Shown one piece after another: positions 27,506 to 56,100 of a DNA stretch of 64,000 bases. Under the pieces are notes generated by a model that saw only the letters and a list, made by a program, of their open reading frames with translations, was not told where the DNA came from and searched no databases. Every line of letters begins with the position of its first letter. Position 1 is the stretch's first letter. Source of the DNA: Trogon surrucura (lineage: Eukaryota; Chordata; Aves; Trogoniformes; Trogonidae); NCBI GenBank assembly GCA_020746105.1, contig CM036658.1, forward strand, positions 27,863,099-27,927,098, written 5' to 3'. A program made the translations under genes and the position numbers.

Positions 27506-28608
27506 ATATTGTTGCTGATTCACATTATGTGTATGGCCTTTTGTGTAGAATTGTGTTTGCCTTTTTAAAACATGTTTCTAATCGTGTTCTTTTTATGTTG
27601 TTTCAGAAATTATGCTTACTTTGTAGTAATCGGATACACCAATACTTTGTGACACAGATTCGTTCTCATTCTAATCTGCCTGGCCCGTTAGTCGAAGGTA
27701 ATGCTCGGGCTGATTCTTTGGCTGCTATGGCTGCTGTTCCTGATGTATTAGGACAGGCTAGACTTTCGCATGGTTTTTATCATCAAAATAGCAAGGCTTT
27801 ATCCAAACAGTTTAACATAACATCTCGACAAGCTCAAGATGTTATTTTGTCATGTCCAGATTGTCAAGCGATCATGCCACTGAACTCTAATATAACAGCA
27901 GTCCCTCGTGGTCTTGCTCCCAATGACGTACGGCAAATGGATGTTACACATATAGTTGAATTTGGTAAACTGAAATATGTGCATGTTACTGTAGATACCT
28001 TCTCATCTTTTATTGTTGCCACAGCGCACAGTGGTGAAAAGTTTAGAGATGTTCGACTGCATTTGCTACGTGCTATTGCCACATTAGGAGTGCCTTCACA
28101 GATAAAAACGGATAATGGTCCAGCTTATGTTTCTAATAATTTTAAAGTATTTTTGCAGGAATGGGGACTATCCCATGTGACGGGGATACCTTATTCACCA
28201 ACGGGACAGAGCATTGTGGAAAGAGCACATCTCACGCTGAAAAGAATGTTACAGAAACAGAAAAGCACTGTTGTTGGAATGTCTCCACACGAGAAGTTGT
28301 CTAAAGCAACGTATGTGTTAAATTTTCTGAATATATCTAGTTTTGATATGTTAACTCCTCATCTGAGATCTCAGAAAGAAAAACAGAAAGACTTGCCAAA
28401 GCCTAATGTACTGTATAAGGACATTCATACTAATGAATGGAAAGGTCCGGTACCTCTGTTGACGTGGGGAAGAGGTTATGGCTGTGTTTCTTTATCCACA
28501 GGACCTTATTGGCTGCCAGTGAAAGGAATTAAGCCATTTAATGACCATGATTTGGTTCCTATCCCGCATGATGTGGCTGTGCAGCATCCTGTTACTTCAG
28601 TAGCGTAG
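27506..28608 (+). pseudogene. pol: pol remnant: end of RNase H plus complete-looking integrase
   Basis: The first codons show the RNase H segment ADSHYV, and IRSHSNLPGPLVEGNARAD marks the RNase H end. Counted from 27529, integrase has the zinc-binding H81, H85, C109 and C112. The catalytic triad is D138, D195 and E231, with the standard 35-residue spacing between the last two. The C-terminal domain shows NEWKGPVPLLTWGRGYGCV. The frame stays open for about 359 codons to 28608. Protease, reverse transcriptase and the rest of RNase H are deleted, and there is no start codon placed for normal expression. Confidence 0.88.
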
Positions 28609-28703
28609 CAGCAACACGACTGTGCACTGGGCCTGCCTGTTGAATCCCTTTGTTTTTCCCAGTGACATGATGGGACTCTGAGGTACCGATTACCAACGAT
28701 GAC

Positions 28704-28967
28704 ATGGATTGGACTGGGAGAAGATGGTTACGGCTGATGGCAGAGCAATTATGGGAAGATGTAACTGTTTTCAATGTTACCCGTTGTACTGATATGTATT
28801 CTCTTTGTGTGACTAACACTGAAGCTTATATTGGTTGTGTAAGACTGTCTAATCAAAGCCACATAATAGGTGTTAAGGTTTATGGTACTAACCAGCAGAG
28901 TGATCTTTCTTTAGCTAAAAGCAAGACGGGGAAACCAGCTGCCTTTTGCTTTGTTAGAAGTGTGTGA
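28704..28967 (+). pseudogene. Possible env remnant
   Basis: An 87-codon frame beginning MDWTGRRW, lying after integrase where env should be. It has four cysteines in its first 45 or so residues region and N-linked glycosylation sites (NVT, NQS), like the start of a surface glycoprotein. No transmembrane subunit, fusion peptide or furin site follows. Identification rests on position and composition only. Confidence 0.4.
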
Positions 28968-29120
28968 TTAAGGATCAAATTGATAGGGAGACTCCCTTGC
29001 ATTCTTCCTTCAGCCCTGGCCAAGCTGTGAGAAGAATTCAACGGAACAAATAACACCAGATGTTCCCGCACTCAATGTTATGTAAGGTTGTTTATTTAAT
29101 AGTATAAATGCTGGACCCTC

Positions 29121-29466
29121 TTGCAGCGACTTCAGAAACCTCACCTACGAGTGGACGCACTGCGTAGGATTTCCCAATTGTCACCTACGAGTGGACGCAC
29201 TGCGTAGGATTTCCCAATTGTCGGGAGGGTTCTCCAGAAACGTCGCTGCAACAGGGGCTCCCCAGCACTGCGGGTCTGGATGATATAGGGATTTGTGTTT
29301 AATAGAATTTGTTGTTGTGGGAAGTGTTTTGTTTTGTTCTTTTTGGGAGGGTTCTCCAGAAACGTCGCTGCAACAGGGGCTCCCCAGCACTGCGGGTCTG
29401 GATGATTTAGGGATTTGTGTTTAATAGAATTTGTTGTTGTGGGAAGTGTTTTGTTTTGTTCTTTTT
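29121..29466 (+). repeat. Duplicated hairpin-forming block before the polypurine tract
   Basis: A 40-bp unit is repeated exactly (29141-29180, 29181-29220). Each copy can fold on itself through CCTACG...CGTAGG with an inner GTG/CAC. A 122-bp unit follows twice (29223-29344, 29345-29466) with one visible difference (gatgatat versus gatgattt). Both 122-bp copies contain gtcgctgcaa, which pairs perfectly with ttgcagcgac at 29121-29130. By position it resembles the direct-repeat export elements near the 3' end of avian alpharetroviruses. Confidence 0.85.
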
Positions 29467-29555
29467 CATTATAGTCAACGATCTCACCTGAAGTGCTGCC
29501 CAAGGGGTCCGAAGAACTGAAAAATACATCTTATGACTTTGATGGTGATCCAAAA

Positions 29556-29572
29556 AACAAAAAAGGGGGAAT
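29556..29572 (+). other. Polypurine tract
   Basis: A purine run, aaaaaagggggaa then t, ends directly at the 3' LTR start, as required for plus-strand priming. Confidence 0.85.
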
Positions 29573-30015
29573 TGTGGATACCCTACATTTTAGTTAGCTG
29601 TGCTGGCAGCACTGCGTTGCAGAGTTAAGACTTTCGTCCTTGAGCTCTTTCCTAAACAAGTGCATAACTCTTGCTTCCTAATTATGAAAAGAGACCCTGA
29701 CCAGCCAAGTACAGCTCGTGTTGAGAGCTTGCCCGTGAGAATGAACAGATAAGGTGCTTCTTGTACACCAGATGCGCATGGGAGTGAACGGGAGAGTATG
29801 ATCAAAACAGACCTGGCAAAGTCTGTTTTCCCTGTGTGATAACAGAGTGATTGAAGGAGTACATGAGCTAATAACAACCCTGGCTGTATAGTCTGATCTC
29901 TTGTTTGTAACCCAAAAATAGTGCTTCGTGCTAGTAGGTATAAATACGTGTGCCTGCTTGCAATAAAGTGAATTCCGTTTTCCATCATCTCGGAGTTCGT
30001 GCGTGCTTCTCAACA
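29573..30015 (+). repeat. 3' LTR of the provirus (443 bp)
   Basis: Same ends, length and internal signals as the 5' LTR (TATAAATA at 29939). No difference was found on reading both copies side by side. Confidence 0.95.
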
Positions 30016-30021
30016 CACTTC
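30016..30021 (+). repeat. Target-site duplication, right copy (CACTTC)
   Basis: Exact copy of 25371-25376 directly after the 3' LTR. Confidence 0.95.
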
Positions 30022-31782
30022 CAGCCTCCTTCCACTACCATGTTTCTTTCCTTGGGCTGGACCCAAGTGCTCCTGTGAGTATGTTCAATGGATTCAGCTC
30101 ATGGATTGATCTGAAAATCATGAAACTTTGATGGAGGAGATTAGGATACATTCTTACTGACTTCCACAAGCATCACTGAAATGGATCTTTTCCCAGCTCT
30201 GTTGAAACTTTGGTAGAAATGAACGTTTTAGCAACTCTAATTATATCCTTACGTCAGAATAATATGCCACAGCCAGTTTTACATGTCACAGATTCCAAGA
30301 TGTTCTCTCACTAGTGGACATAATACATTGAAATAAAAGGGGAATATAAATTGTCATGCTAGCATAGCCACACTGCAAAGTAAGCTTATGATAGTTGGCT
30401 AATTTTTCACTAAAATTGCCTTCAATAAATAAAGATTTAAAATATCAAGATCAATATGACCATGTAGAACAAATAGAAAAAGTTGATACTGCAGTCTGAT
30501 ATGGAGTTGTCCCCCGCCATAGCTACCTCTTACATTATCTGTCTCTATTCTGCAAATTCTCCTGCAATTAGCCTTGCTCTGCAGGTGTGGGAAGGAAGTA
30601 CAGGTTGTATCTGTGCTTTGTTTCAGACACTGGCCTGAATTCCCACTCCTGTTTCACTTTAGCTTCTGGAGGTATGGACTTGGGCATGGCAGGAAGAAAA
30701 AACTTTGGCCCCATAGTAAGATTTCATGCAGGTTTAACTACATCTTTGCTACAGTGGATGATTGAAAGGTAATGTGGCTCACACAGCTAGTCCTGCATAT
30801 CAGATCACTAACCAACACAGTGCAGACAAGTCAGCCCTGTGTCCCTCCTGAAAGGACTTTGGCACCACCTGTGACAGTGACAATTTCATCTGCTTGGATG
30901 CTCTGGAGCAAAAATGATTAACAGAGCCCAGAGAGGCACAGTGCCAGAGTTTTGATATGCTTTGCAGCTTGACCAATAGCTACTGTACCAATAGCCATGT
31001 GTAGTTGTGGCTGGAGGAACTAATGCTTATGGTGACAGAAGAAGTCTGTGGAATTGCAACCACATTGTCTATGCCTCGGCTACTGCCCTAAACATTTGAG
31101 AGTCCCTCATTGCTAGAACCCAATGCATGGGTTGAAGACACCTTGCAGTTATGTTATTGTGAAATATCCTTTTGACCATCTATAGATATATAAGGCCAAA
31201 AAGGTGAAAGTCTGCACAAAGTTGTGCAATGCATTAGAAAACATCAACTCTCAAAGACAACCAGCTTAAGCCAGCTGTACCCCCTTCGAAAGGGAGCAGC
31301 AAAGGCCACTGCTCCCTGAGGGACAGGGAGCTGGGAAGCAGGACAGGGTCCTCACCAGCCAGATTGTGAGGCTGGTGGTGACGAGGCAGGTACGAGGTGA
31401 AGCCAGGAAGCCAGCCTGCTTGTCACGACCAAGCCAACTGCTGACAAGCAGATCCTGTGGTGATCTGCAGAGGGCAGAAGCCTCGAGGTCAGGGTCTGGC
31501 TCACTACATCCTTGTCCAAGCAGAGGCATGGCTGTGGCTGAGCCATGGCAAGAGGGACCAAAGGCCCAGCATTGAGTTTCAGATGGTACCTGGGCGTGGG
31601 AGTGAGAAACAGAAAACACAGGCAAAGCTGGTCAGGTCCACTAAGGCTCATTGATGCCTTCAAGTCCTTGATACTACTGAGGCAGTGGGTTCACAACCTT
31701 GGTATTAAATACCAAGAGAAAGCCCATGTCCTTACACTGGACTACATTCTTCTAGTCCCTCTGAGAGGTTTCAGGGCCAGAC
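30022..31782. other. Intergenic, nothing recognised
   Basis: 31260-31640 is GC-richer with short open frames on both strands but no recognisable protein. It may be an old, unnamed repeat. No gene could be supported. Confidence 0.4.
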
Positions 31783-32079
31783 TGTAGAACATGATGATGC
31801 GGTGTCATTGGCACCGCATGATATGTTAGAAATAGTTGGACGCCAGCCATGGGAATGGCTGACGTAAGGAGAAGAGAAAACAACAAGATAGGGATATGGT
31901 TTGAACATAAACCAAAAGGTATAGACATGATGGTTAAGCAATGACCTTTGATAGAACGAACTGAAGCTAGTTTCTTTAAGTGAAAAATACTGATATTGTT
32001 AAGACAAGTATAAGTGTGTGTGCCTGCTTGCAATAAAGCTGATTTTGATTCACTTCATTGAAGTTCATGCATCAATACA
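31783..32079 (+). mobile_element. Older solo LTR related to the young provirus LTR
   Basis: About 297 bp from TGTAGAACATG to CATCAATACA. Its 3' part (agtataagtgtgtgtgcctgc, ttgcaataaagc, ttcattgaagttcatgc) parallels the provirus LTR (gtataaatacgtgtgcctgc, ttgcaataaag, cggagttcgtgc). The flanking hexamers ccagac and ccccac agree at four of six bases, as for a decayed target duplication. No internal region remains. Confidence 0.7.
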
Positions 32080-32835
32080 CCCCACTAGACCTTACAAGGA
32101 AGACTTCTACAAAGTTTCATTAGTGTCAACAGATGTCATGGTCTCTGATGGGTGTCTAGATGATGACAAATACAAAGCTGTGGGCTTCTGTTCCCCTGGT
32201 GTTTTGTAATAGCAAGGAATGCTATACAATGACAGTTACTGCCATGAAGACCTCTCAGTTAGGGGGATGAGGTTACTCCTTCACCAGGTTCTTCTTCCTT
32301 GAGGCACGTGTGGAGCTGCTGCAGCTCCAGCTTCACTAGGTGTTGCAAGCTGAGCCTATTTCATCTATGTATTTGATCTATATAGTAAATTAACCTTCTG
32401 AGAAAAATGTTTGCACTATAAATAAGAGCCACCAGGAGACAGAATAGCTCAAGAGGTGCTTCACGTCACTGGGTCACTAGATCAAAACAAGCTCACTTCA
32501 GGTTCGGTGTGATGGAGACCTATCCAACAGGTTTTCTGCAGGCTCCGCCAGGCACTGGTCTACCATACCATCTGTAGGATAGCTTCTTGAGGTCAAGGTT
32601 GTGAAAGCACAGTGTCAAATCAGGAGAAGAAAGCCTATGCTGCTGTTCTCTTGATGGTGTTTGTTCTGTGGGTAGATGTAAGGCTTCCTCTCCCTGCTTA
32701 AAAAGAGAGTTTTACCTTTCAGATGCACTAATTTCCTTTTCAAGTTGCTTTTGCCAGAGATTCTTTATAATACTCCCCTCAAAGGTGAGCGGATCGCTGC
32801 CTTTTTGACAGAGGTTTTATGATATCCAAACCTGA
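32080..32835. other. Intergenic, nothing recognised
   Basis: No gene or repeat family recognised. Confidence 0.4.
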
Positions 32836-33581
32836 TGTGGTGGTTTGGCCCTGATTGGAGGCCAGGAGCTCACCAAAGCTTCTTAGGTGGACAGGCTAGA
32901 GGGAACATATAACGAGAGGCCCTTGGATTAAGATAAAAGCAGTTTAGTACAGCAAAAGCAAAGACCATGCACAGAAGTAAAGCCAAAGATTATTCTCTAC
33001 TTCCCATCAGCGGGCAATGTCTGGCTGCTTTCCCAGGAAGCAGGGCTCCAGTACGTGTAGCAGCTGCTCCGGAGGACAAATGCAATCCTTGAATGCCTCC
33101 CCACTTCCTTCTTCCTTCTTTCTTTTATATCTGAGCTGACTTCATATGGTATGGAATCCCCCTTTGGTCAGTTTGGGTCAGCTGGCCTGGATGTGTCTCC
33201 TCCCAAGACGTTGCCCACCCCCATGTTGGAAAACCACAGCCTCGGTGCTGTGTGAGCACTGCTCAGCAGGAGCCAAAACACTGGGGTGCTGTTTAGCTCA
33301 GTGGATTGAGCGTGGTGCTTGAAACACCAAAGGTCGCAGGTTCGATTCCCGTTTGGTTCTCATGTGTTGCCTGACCTAGTCGGGAGGTGGCGTCCCTGCC
33401 CACAACAGGGAGGCTGGATTAAAATGATCTCTAAGGTCCCTTCCAGCCCAGGCCATTCTATGAACTTGTTCTATGAACTATGAACACCCTTCTAGCTACC
33501 ACCACCAAAAAACTCCAAACCCACAGCACTATGAGAGCTGCTGTGGGGAATATTATCTCCATCTCAGCCCGACCCAATACA
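32836..33581 (-). mobile_element. ERVL-type solo LTR interrupted by a SINE
   Basis: The plus strand begins TGTGGTGGTTTGGCCCTG and ends ccatctcagcccgacccaataca, the reverse complement of an ERVL-type LTR (compare TGTACTGGGTGTGGCTGGG at 10529). Landmarks: ccctttggtcagtttgggtc, cctcccaagacgttgcccac and ctgctcagcaggagccaaaa on one side of the SINE; ccttctagctacc and cagcactatgagagctgctg on the other. Without the SINE the LTR is about 550 bp. No clear target duplication was seen. Confidence 0.75.
33287..33474 (+). mobile_element. SINE with tRNA-Ile-like head and CR1 tail
   Basis: The head carries a pol III A box TAGCTCAGTGG (33294-33304) and B box GGTTCGATTCC (33339-33349). It has a perfect D stem (GCTC/GAGC) and anticodon stem (TGGTG/CACCA). 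It follows tRNA-Ile closely (gcgtggtgct, aaggtcgcaggttcga), but the anticodon reads TGA and the acceptor stem no longer pairs. The body (gtcgggaggtggcgtccctg) leads to a CR1-type end (aaggtcccttccagcccagg, ccattctatga) with irregular ctatgaac repeats. This matches the TguSINE1-type design known from songbirds, where CR1 machinery copies the SINE. It splits the LTR around it. Confidence 0.8.
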
Positions 33582-34040
33582 CTTAGTTTCCTTGTATGAG
33601 TGACAATCTGATCTTGCATATAACAGAGCTAATAGTGTCTTCAGCACCTCAGTCTTCCCAGTCTATAATACTAATCTGTTTACACCATCCAAAGACACTT
33701 TATATGAAATTACTTGAACAATCATTTCTTAAAGATCGAATTATTTATAGCTAATGCAATTCACAGTAAGCAAAAGAGTGTAGCTGTGGAAACCAAAAAA
33801 TAAGCTGTGGCGTTCTCGATATCAGTAACATTTTTCTTCTCTCTTTAAGTGGTCGTTACGGAGTTTCAAGCTTAGTATCAGGATTTATTCCTAATTGACT
33901 TGGCCATTCAGAAAATACTGCATTCTTGAAAACAAACGATATCTCATGGTCACAGCAAGCCACCTGCGTTCCTAAAGCCTTTCAAGGGGCACTTAAGTTT
34001 AAAAATACGGGGTAAAAAAATCATTCGCAGTTTTGCAAGA
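33582..34040. other. Upstream flank of ALDH7A1, nothing recognised
   Basis: AT-rich sequence up to the sharp start of the CpG island. No exon of PHAX, the mammalian head-to-head neighbour of ALDH7A1, was found here. Confidence 0.45.
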
Positions 34041-34227
34041 TCAGACCCTATACCGAGGCGGGGGGCGTGGTCATGCGGGAGGGGGCGTGGTCCGGCGGGC
34101 GGGGGGGCGGTGCCGCGCCCCCACCAATCGGTGCCGGCAGCGGAGGGGTGGGGCGGGGCGGCCATTGCCCCGTGCCGCCCTCCCCCCGCCTCTCTCCTCT
34201 CAACCCGAGCCCGGGCGGCCGCCGGCG
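34041..34227 (+). promoter_or_regulatory. ALDH7A1: ALDH7A1 CpG-island promoter
   Basis: GC composition jumps at about 34050. The block holds two exact copies of ggggggcgtggtc-type Sp/KLF sites (gggggcgtggtc at 34061 and 34081, 20 bp apart), a CCAAT box (34124-34128) and GC boxes (ggggcggggcgg near 34152). No TATA box is seen. The island runs on through exon 1 and exon 2 to about 34900. A TATA-less start in the 34130-34200 range is inferred. Confidence 0.75.
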
Positions 34228-52687
<18,460 letters not shown>

Positions 52688-53150
52688 CAGCCTTATGGAT
52701 GGGTGTGCTGTGAACTCTCCAAGCATTTCAGAACCAAGCACCTTCTAAGCCTCATGGTGAAGAAAATTAATTATCTGAAATTTACCTGCAGTGAAGATAC
52801 CAATTCTGTCAAAAAATCAGCTTCTCTAAAATAGCTTCACTATCAGTATATGAAATTTCTACTTCAGTCTTCAAATGAGAATTATGTGGTCTTTGAGAAG
52901 AAGGGAGGATGACCGAAACTAACAAACTTGGATTTAAGTGGCCTGTGTATTGATGCCTTACTGTTACGTTTGAGTATTAACACTGTCTGTCTCCACTGCC
53001 TTCCCACTGTTCGCTGATTATTTCCAGCTAGTAGGTCTGTGCTTCAAACTACATGCTGAATTTCCTACAGATAACTGGTGCTGTGAGGGGTGGGCACTAT
53101 AGGGCTATTTTTCAATGCGTAAATAAAGGTATATTTTGTGAGCTACCTTG
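52688..53150 (+). other. ALDH7A1: ALDH7A1 3' UTR with polyadenylation signal
   Basis: AATAAA at 53122-53127, followed by ttttgtgagc. Cleavage near 53145 is inferred; later AATAAA sites (for example near 54417) could serve longer forms. Confidence 0.7.
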
Positions 53151-56100
53151 GGTTTCTAGGGGTTTGGGGTTTTTGTTCATTGTTGTGGAGCAGAACATTG
53201 AGCTGATGGTCCATTTTCACACACTGAGCTGCAACCTGGGAGAAGTATCACTGAGCTAAAAGGACTGCTTTAGTTTTTCCTGCCTCTTCTTCAGAAAGAT
53301 GACTTTCACCTTGTGTGTTAGGAGATGAGGCAAGACCAGGGGCTGCTGCAGTCTCTTGGAACCTCCACTTAATGCTAGAAAAAGGCACAACCAATGCAGG
53401 TTTTCACAGCCCTTGCGATACCCTACAACCAAACCAGATGAAGAACTGAAGGTGTAGCCAGGAGAGAATACTCTGCAGAGGGAAGCTGCGAGGTAAAGGC
53501 AAATTGTTTACGTGTGTTTCACTTCTGGTGGGAGTTTCTCATTAGCCACTGAAGAATACAGTGATCAGCAGCTCATTTAGAAGCCTTGGTCAGACTCTGG
53601 GATAAGAAAAGGGGTGGTGCTGCTACTAGGCTGATTTTAGCTTTCCACAGAGTAACTTCTGAGGCTTTTAATGTACCATTTTTGGAAGAGATTTCTTCCC
53701 AATCTTATTTTTCTTCCCAAACTGTACTATTTTTTGAGGGGATTTCTTTTCCTCCGAAATTTCTTTTTTCCTCTCAAATTTCCGCATGTGGCAGAACTGT
53801 TCATTCTGGGGTCAGATTCTAGGACTCTGATTTGGCTTATGATTTATTTTGATGCTGAGATGTCATAACAATGTCATCCAAATCATGTCAAAGGTCCAAC
53901 ATACCACAGTGCTAGCAGGTCTTCTTCCACCTTAATATCTAGTTGTAGAATACATAGTGTTTTGAATTTTGCATCTATATTGTAGAAGACGGGGCCACTT
54001 TTTATGGAACAAACAGTAGGGCAGATGAAGTTTTTTTCCTACTGATGTTTGAAGCTTTTTCCTACTGTACCCTTTAACAGCCAGGTGAACTCTCCTGTAG
54101 TAGTCTGTGCTTGGCCATTTAACCATGGAGCAGTTTTGTGAAAGGATGTTGCGTATTTGCACACAGAAAGAATCAAAATCCTCTAAGCAGACAGACAAAT
54201 CATTAGCAGATAGAGTGCAAAAAAAAACCTATGCAATTTCCAAATTTGATTATTCTGGAAATAACACAAGTTATAGAAGCTGTGCTGTTCTGTGGCACTG
54301 AATGTTACTGTGAAACTCTCAACCACAAAGTTACTTCAAGGACTTCCCTCTTTTCTCCTCTTACTGCTTATTAAAAGTTTTTGGGTAGCCTCCTTATGTC
54401 ACATCTGTTCTAGAAAATAAAGGACTTTATACTCTTTTTGTGTAAAATTTCACAAGTTCAGTGGTTTAATTTAAAGGAATAAGGTTACCTCTGCCATTTG
54501 GCATTATATATGTCAACTTGGGCCACAGCATGGAACAAAATTGTGATGGAGAGTCTGATGTTGGGTCTTCAAATCATTATCTGAAAGTGAGTATGAATGG
54601 AAAAAATGTAGGAATGCAATCAAGAGGGTCACTGTATAGCAAACACGTTAAACTTTATTTTAAAGGTTAACTTGACATTTTGATACATAATCCCTCTTCA
54701 TCACAAATTTTTGAGTAGTCTTACAGAAGACTCAGCCTGAAATACTTAACTACCTCTGTGTTATGAGCAACCACATTAGATTCAATTTATGTGAGCAAAT
54801 AATGGTGAAAGTAAATTGCAAATTCATCCTGATTTTTGCTGAGTATATGGATTACTATTCCAAAGATCGTGTCACCTGCATTGTCACTGGGCTGCTAGTA
54901 TGACACTACAACAGGGAATCGTAGTGCTTCATCTGCTACCCAAATGGATTCTAATTCCTTAGACGATTTTTGCAGTTTGCTTCTCTTCAGTCTTCTGTTT
55001 ATTTAGTTACCTGTTGTTGAAGAATGCTGCGTGAATTGACTAGCTGAATGACTTCCAGTGAAGTGGCTCTAGGAAGAGCACCTTTTAATGATGGCTGTAG
55101 ATTGTAGTAGATTTTGGCAAGGAATTGGTTGCCTATAAGCAATGGTTACAATTCTGATGAGGTATTTGGAGATTTAAAGGTACCATAAGCACCAGGTTTC
55201 TCAATTTCTGCTTTAATTTGGAAAGTCTGTTCACAAGATTGTAAACTGCATTAGCTGTTGTTGGGTTATCTCACCCAAAGAAAGCAATTTGAGAGTTTGT
55301 AAAATGTGTCTTGGAGCTACTGGTATGTGCAACATAATGGAGCTTGCAGTTTTAGTATAAATTCTATCAGTGGCATCCACTGTTGCATATACTTAATTAC
55401 TGCTGAGTGTGTAGCACCAGTGAATAACAAGTGTTAAATGACACGTGATCAATAATTCATTTGTTAGCACAGTATTGCTTACTGTGAAATGACCTCAATG
55501 GGAACAGTCTTGCAAGTAACTTCCTTTATTTTTGTCACATTATTAACTGAAGAAAAATGCAAATTCCACCGTTGTTTTTACTGATAAACAGCGTATTGTT
55601 TGTTTTTTTTTTTTAAATGAAAGATGAATAATCAAACCTAGTCTGTGAGCTGCAAGCTGCTACTTCTCCATTCTAGAGCATATTATCACAGTTTCTAATA
55701 GCAGAGTTGGTAGGGAAACTGTTTTCAGGAGCCAGGAATACAACTCACCAATAGAAGGTCTCAGCTGGGGTTTTTGCAAAAAGTTACCCTGCAATGTAGA
55801 ATTTTTAAACAACTGGGAAAGGGCCCAGTGCTGTCTGTCACTACTAACAGACCAAGCTGCTCATATTATATTGTGTTTCTTTCTGGTGGTATTTCTGTGA
55901 TTCAGTTCTCTGTCTTGTTGATGGATGGGTTCAAAACCATCATCAAGACGTGGCTGCCAGAACTCCTAATTTTTAGCAGGGCTCTGTCTTTTTTTTATGA
56001 GATATTCTGTGTATAGCTGCTGCATTCAAGACTCATTAGTCTGTATGAATCTGTTCAAGTCTCTGCATTAATGTCAACAGGAGCTAGGTAAAAACAATGT

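Larger units (their letters stand above)
25377..30015 (+). mobile_element. Young defective class II endogenous retrovirus (provirus, 4.64 kb)
   Basis: Two 443-bp LTRs, a primer-binding site, a gag region, an integrase region, an env-like scrap, a repeat block and a polypurine tract lie in retroviral order between perfect CACTTC duplications. By direct comparison the two LTRs are identical, so the insertion is recent. Nucleocapsid, protease, reverse transcriptase, most of RNase H and nearly all of env are missing: capsid sequence joins RNase H sequence near 27505. Gag has a myristoylation-type start and a betaretrovirus-like matrix and capsid. The element cannot replicate by itself and was probably mobilised by a helper of the same family. 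Confidence 0.95.

Noticed and set aside
30574-31787. Possible processed pseudogene
   Set aside because: Short open frames on both strands, but no protein family could be recognised and no poly(A) tail or target duplication was seen.
33287-33360. Functional tRNA gene
   Set aside because: The D and anticodon stems are good, but the acceptor stem does not pair, the T stem has mismatches, a TGA anticodon sits in an Ile-like body without the long variable arm of tRNA-Ser, and a CR1 tail follows. It is a SINE head.
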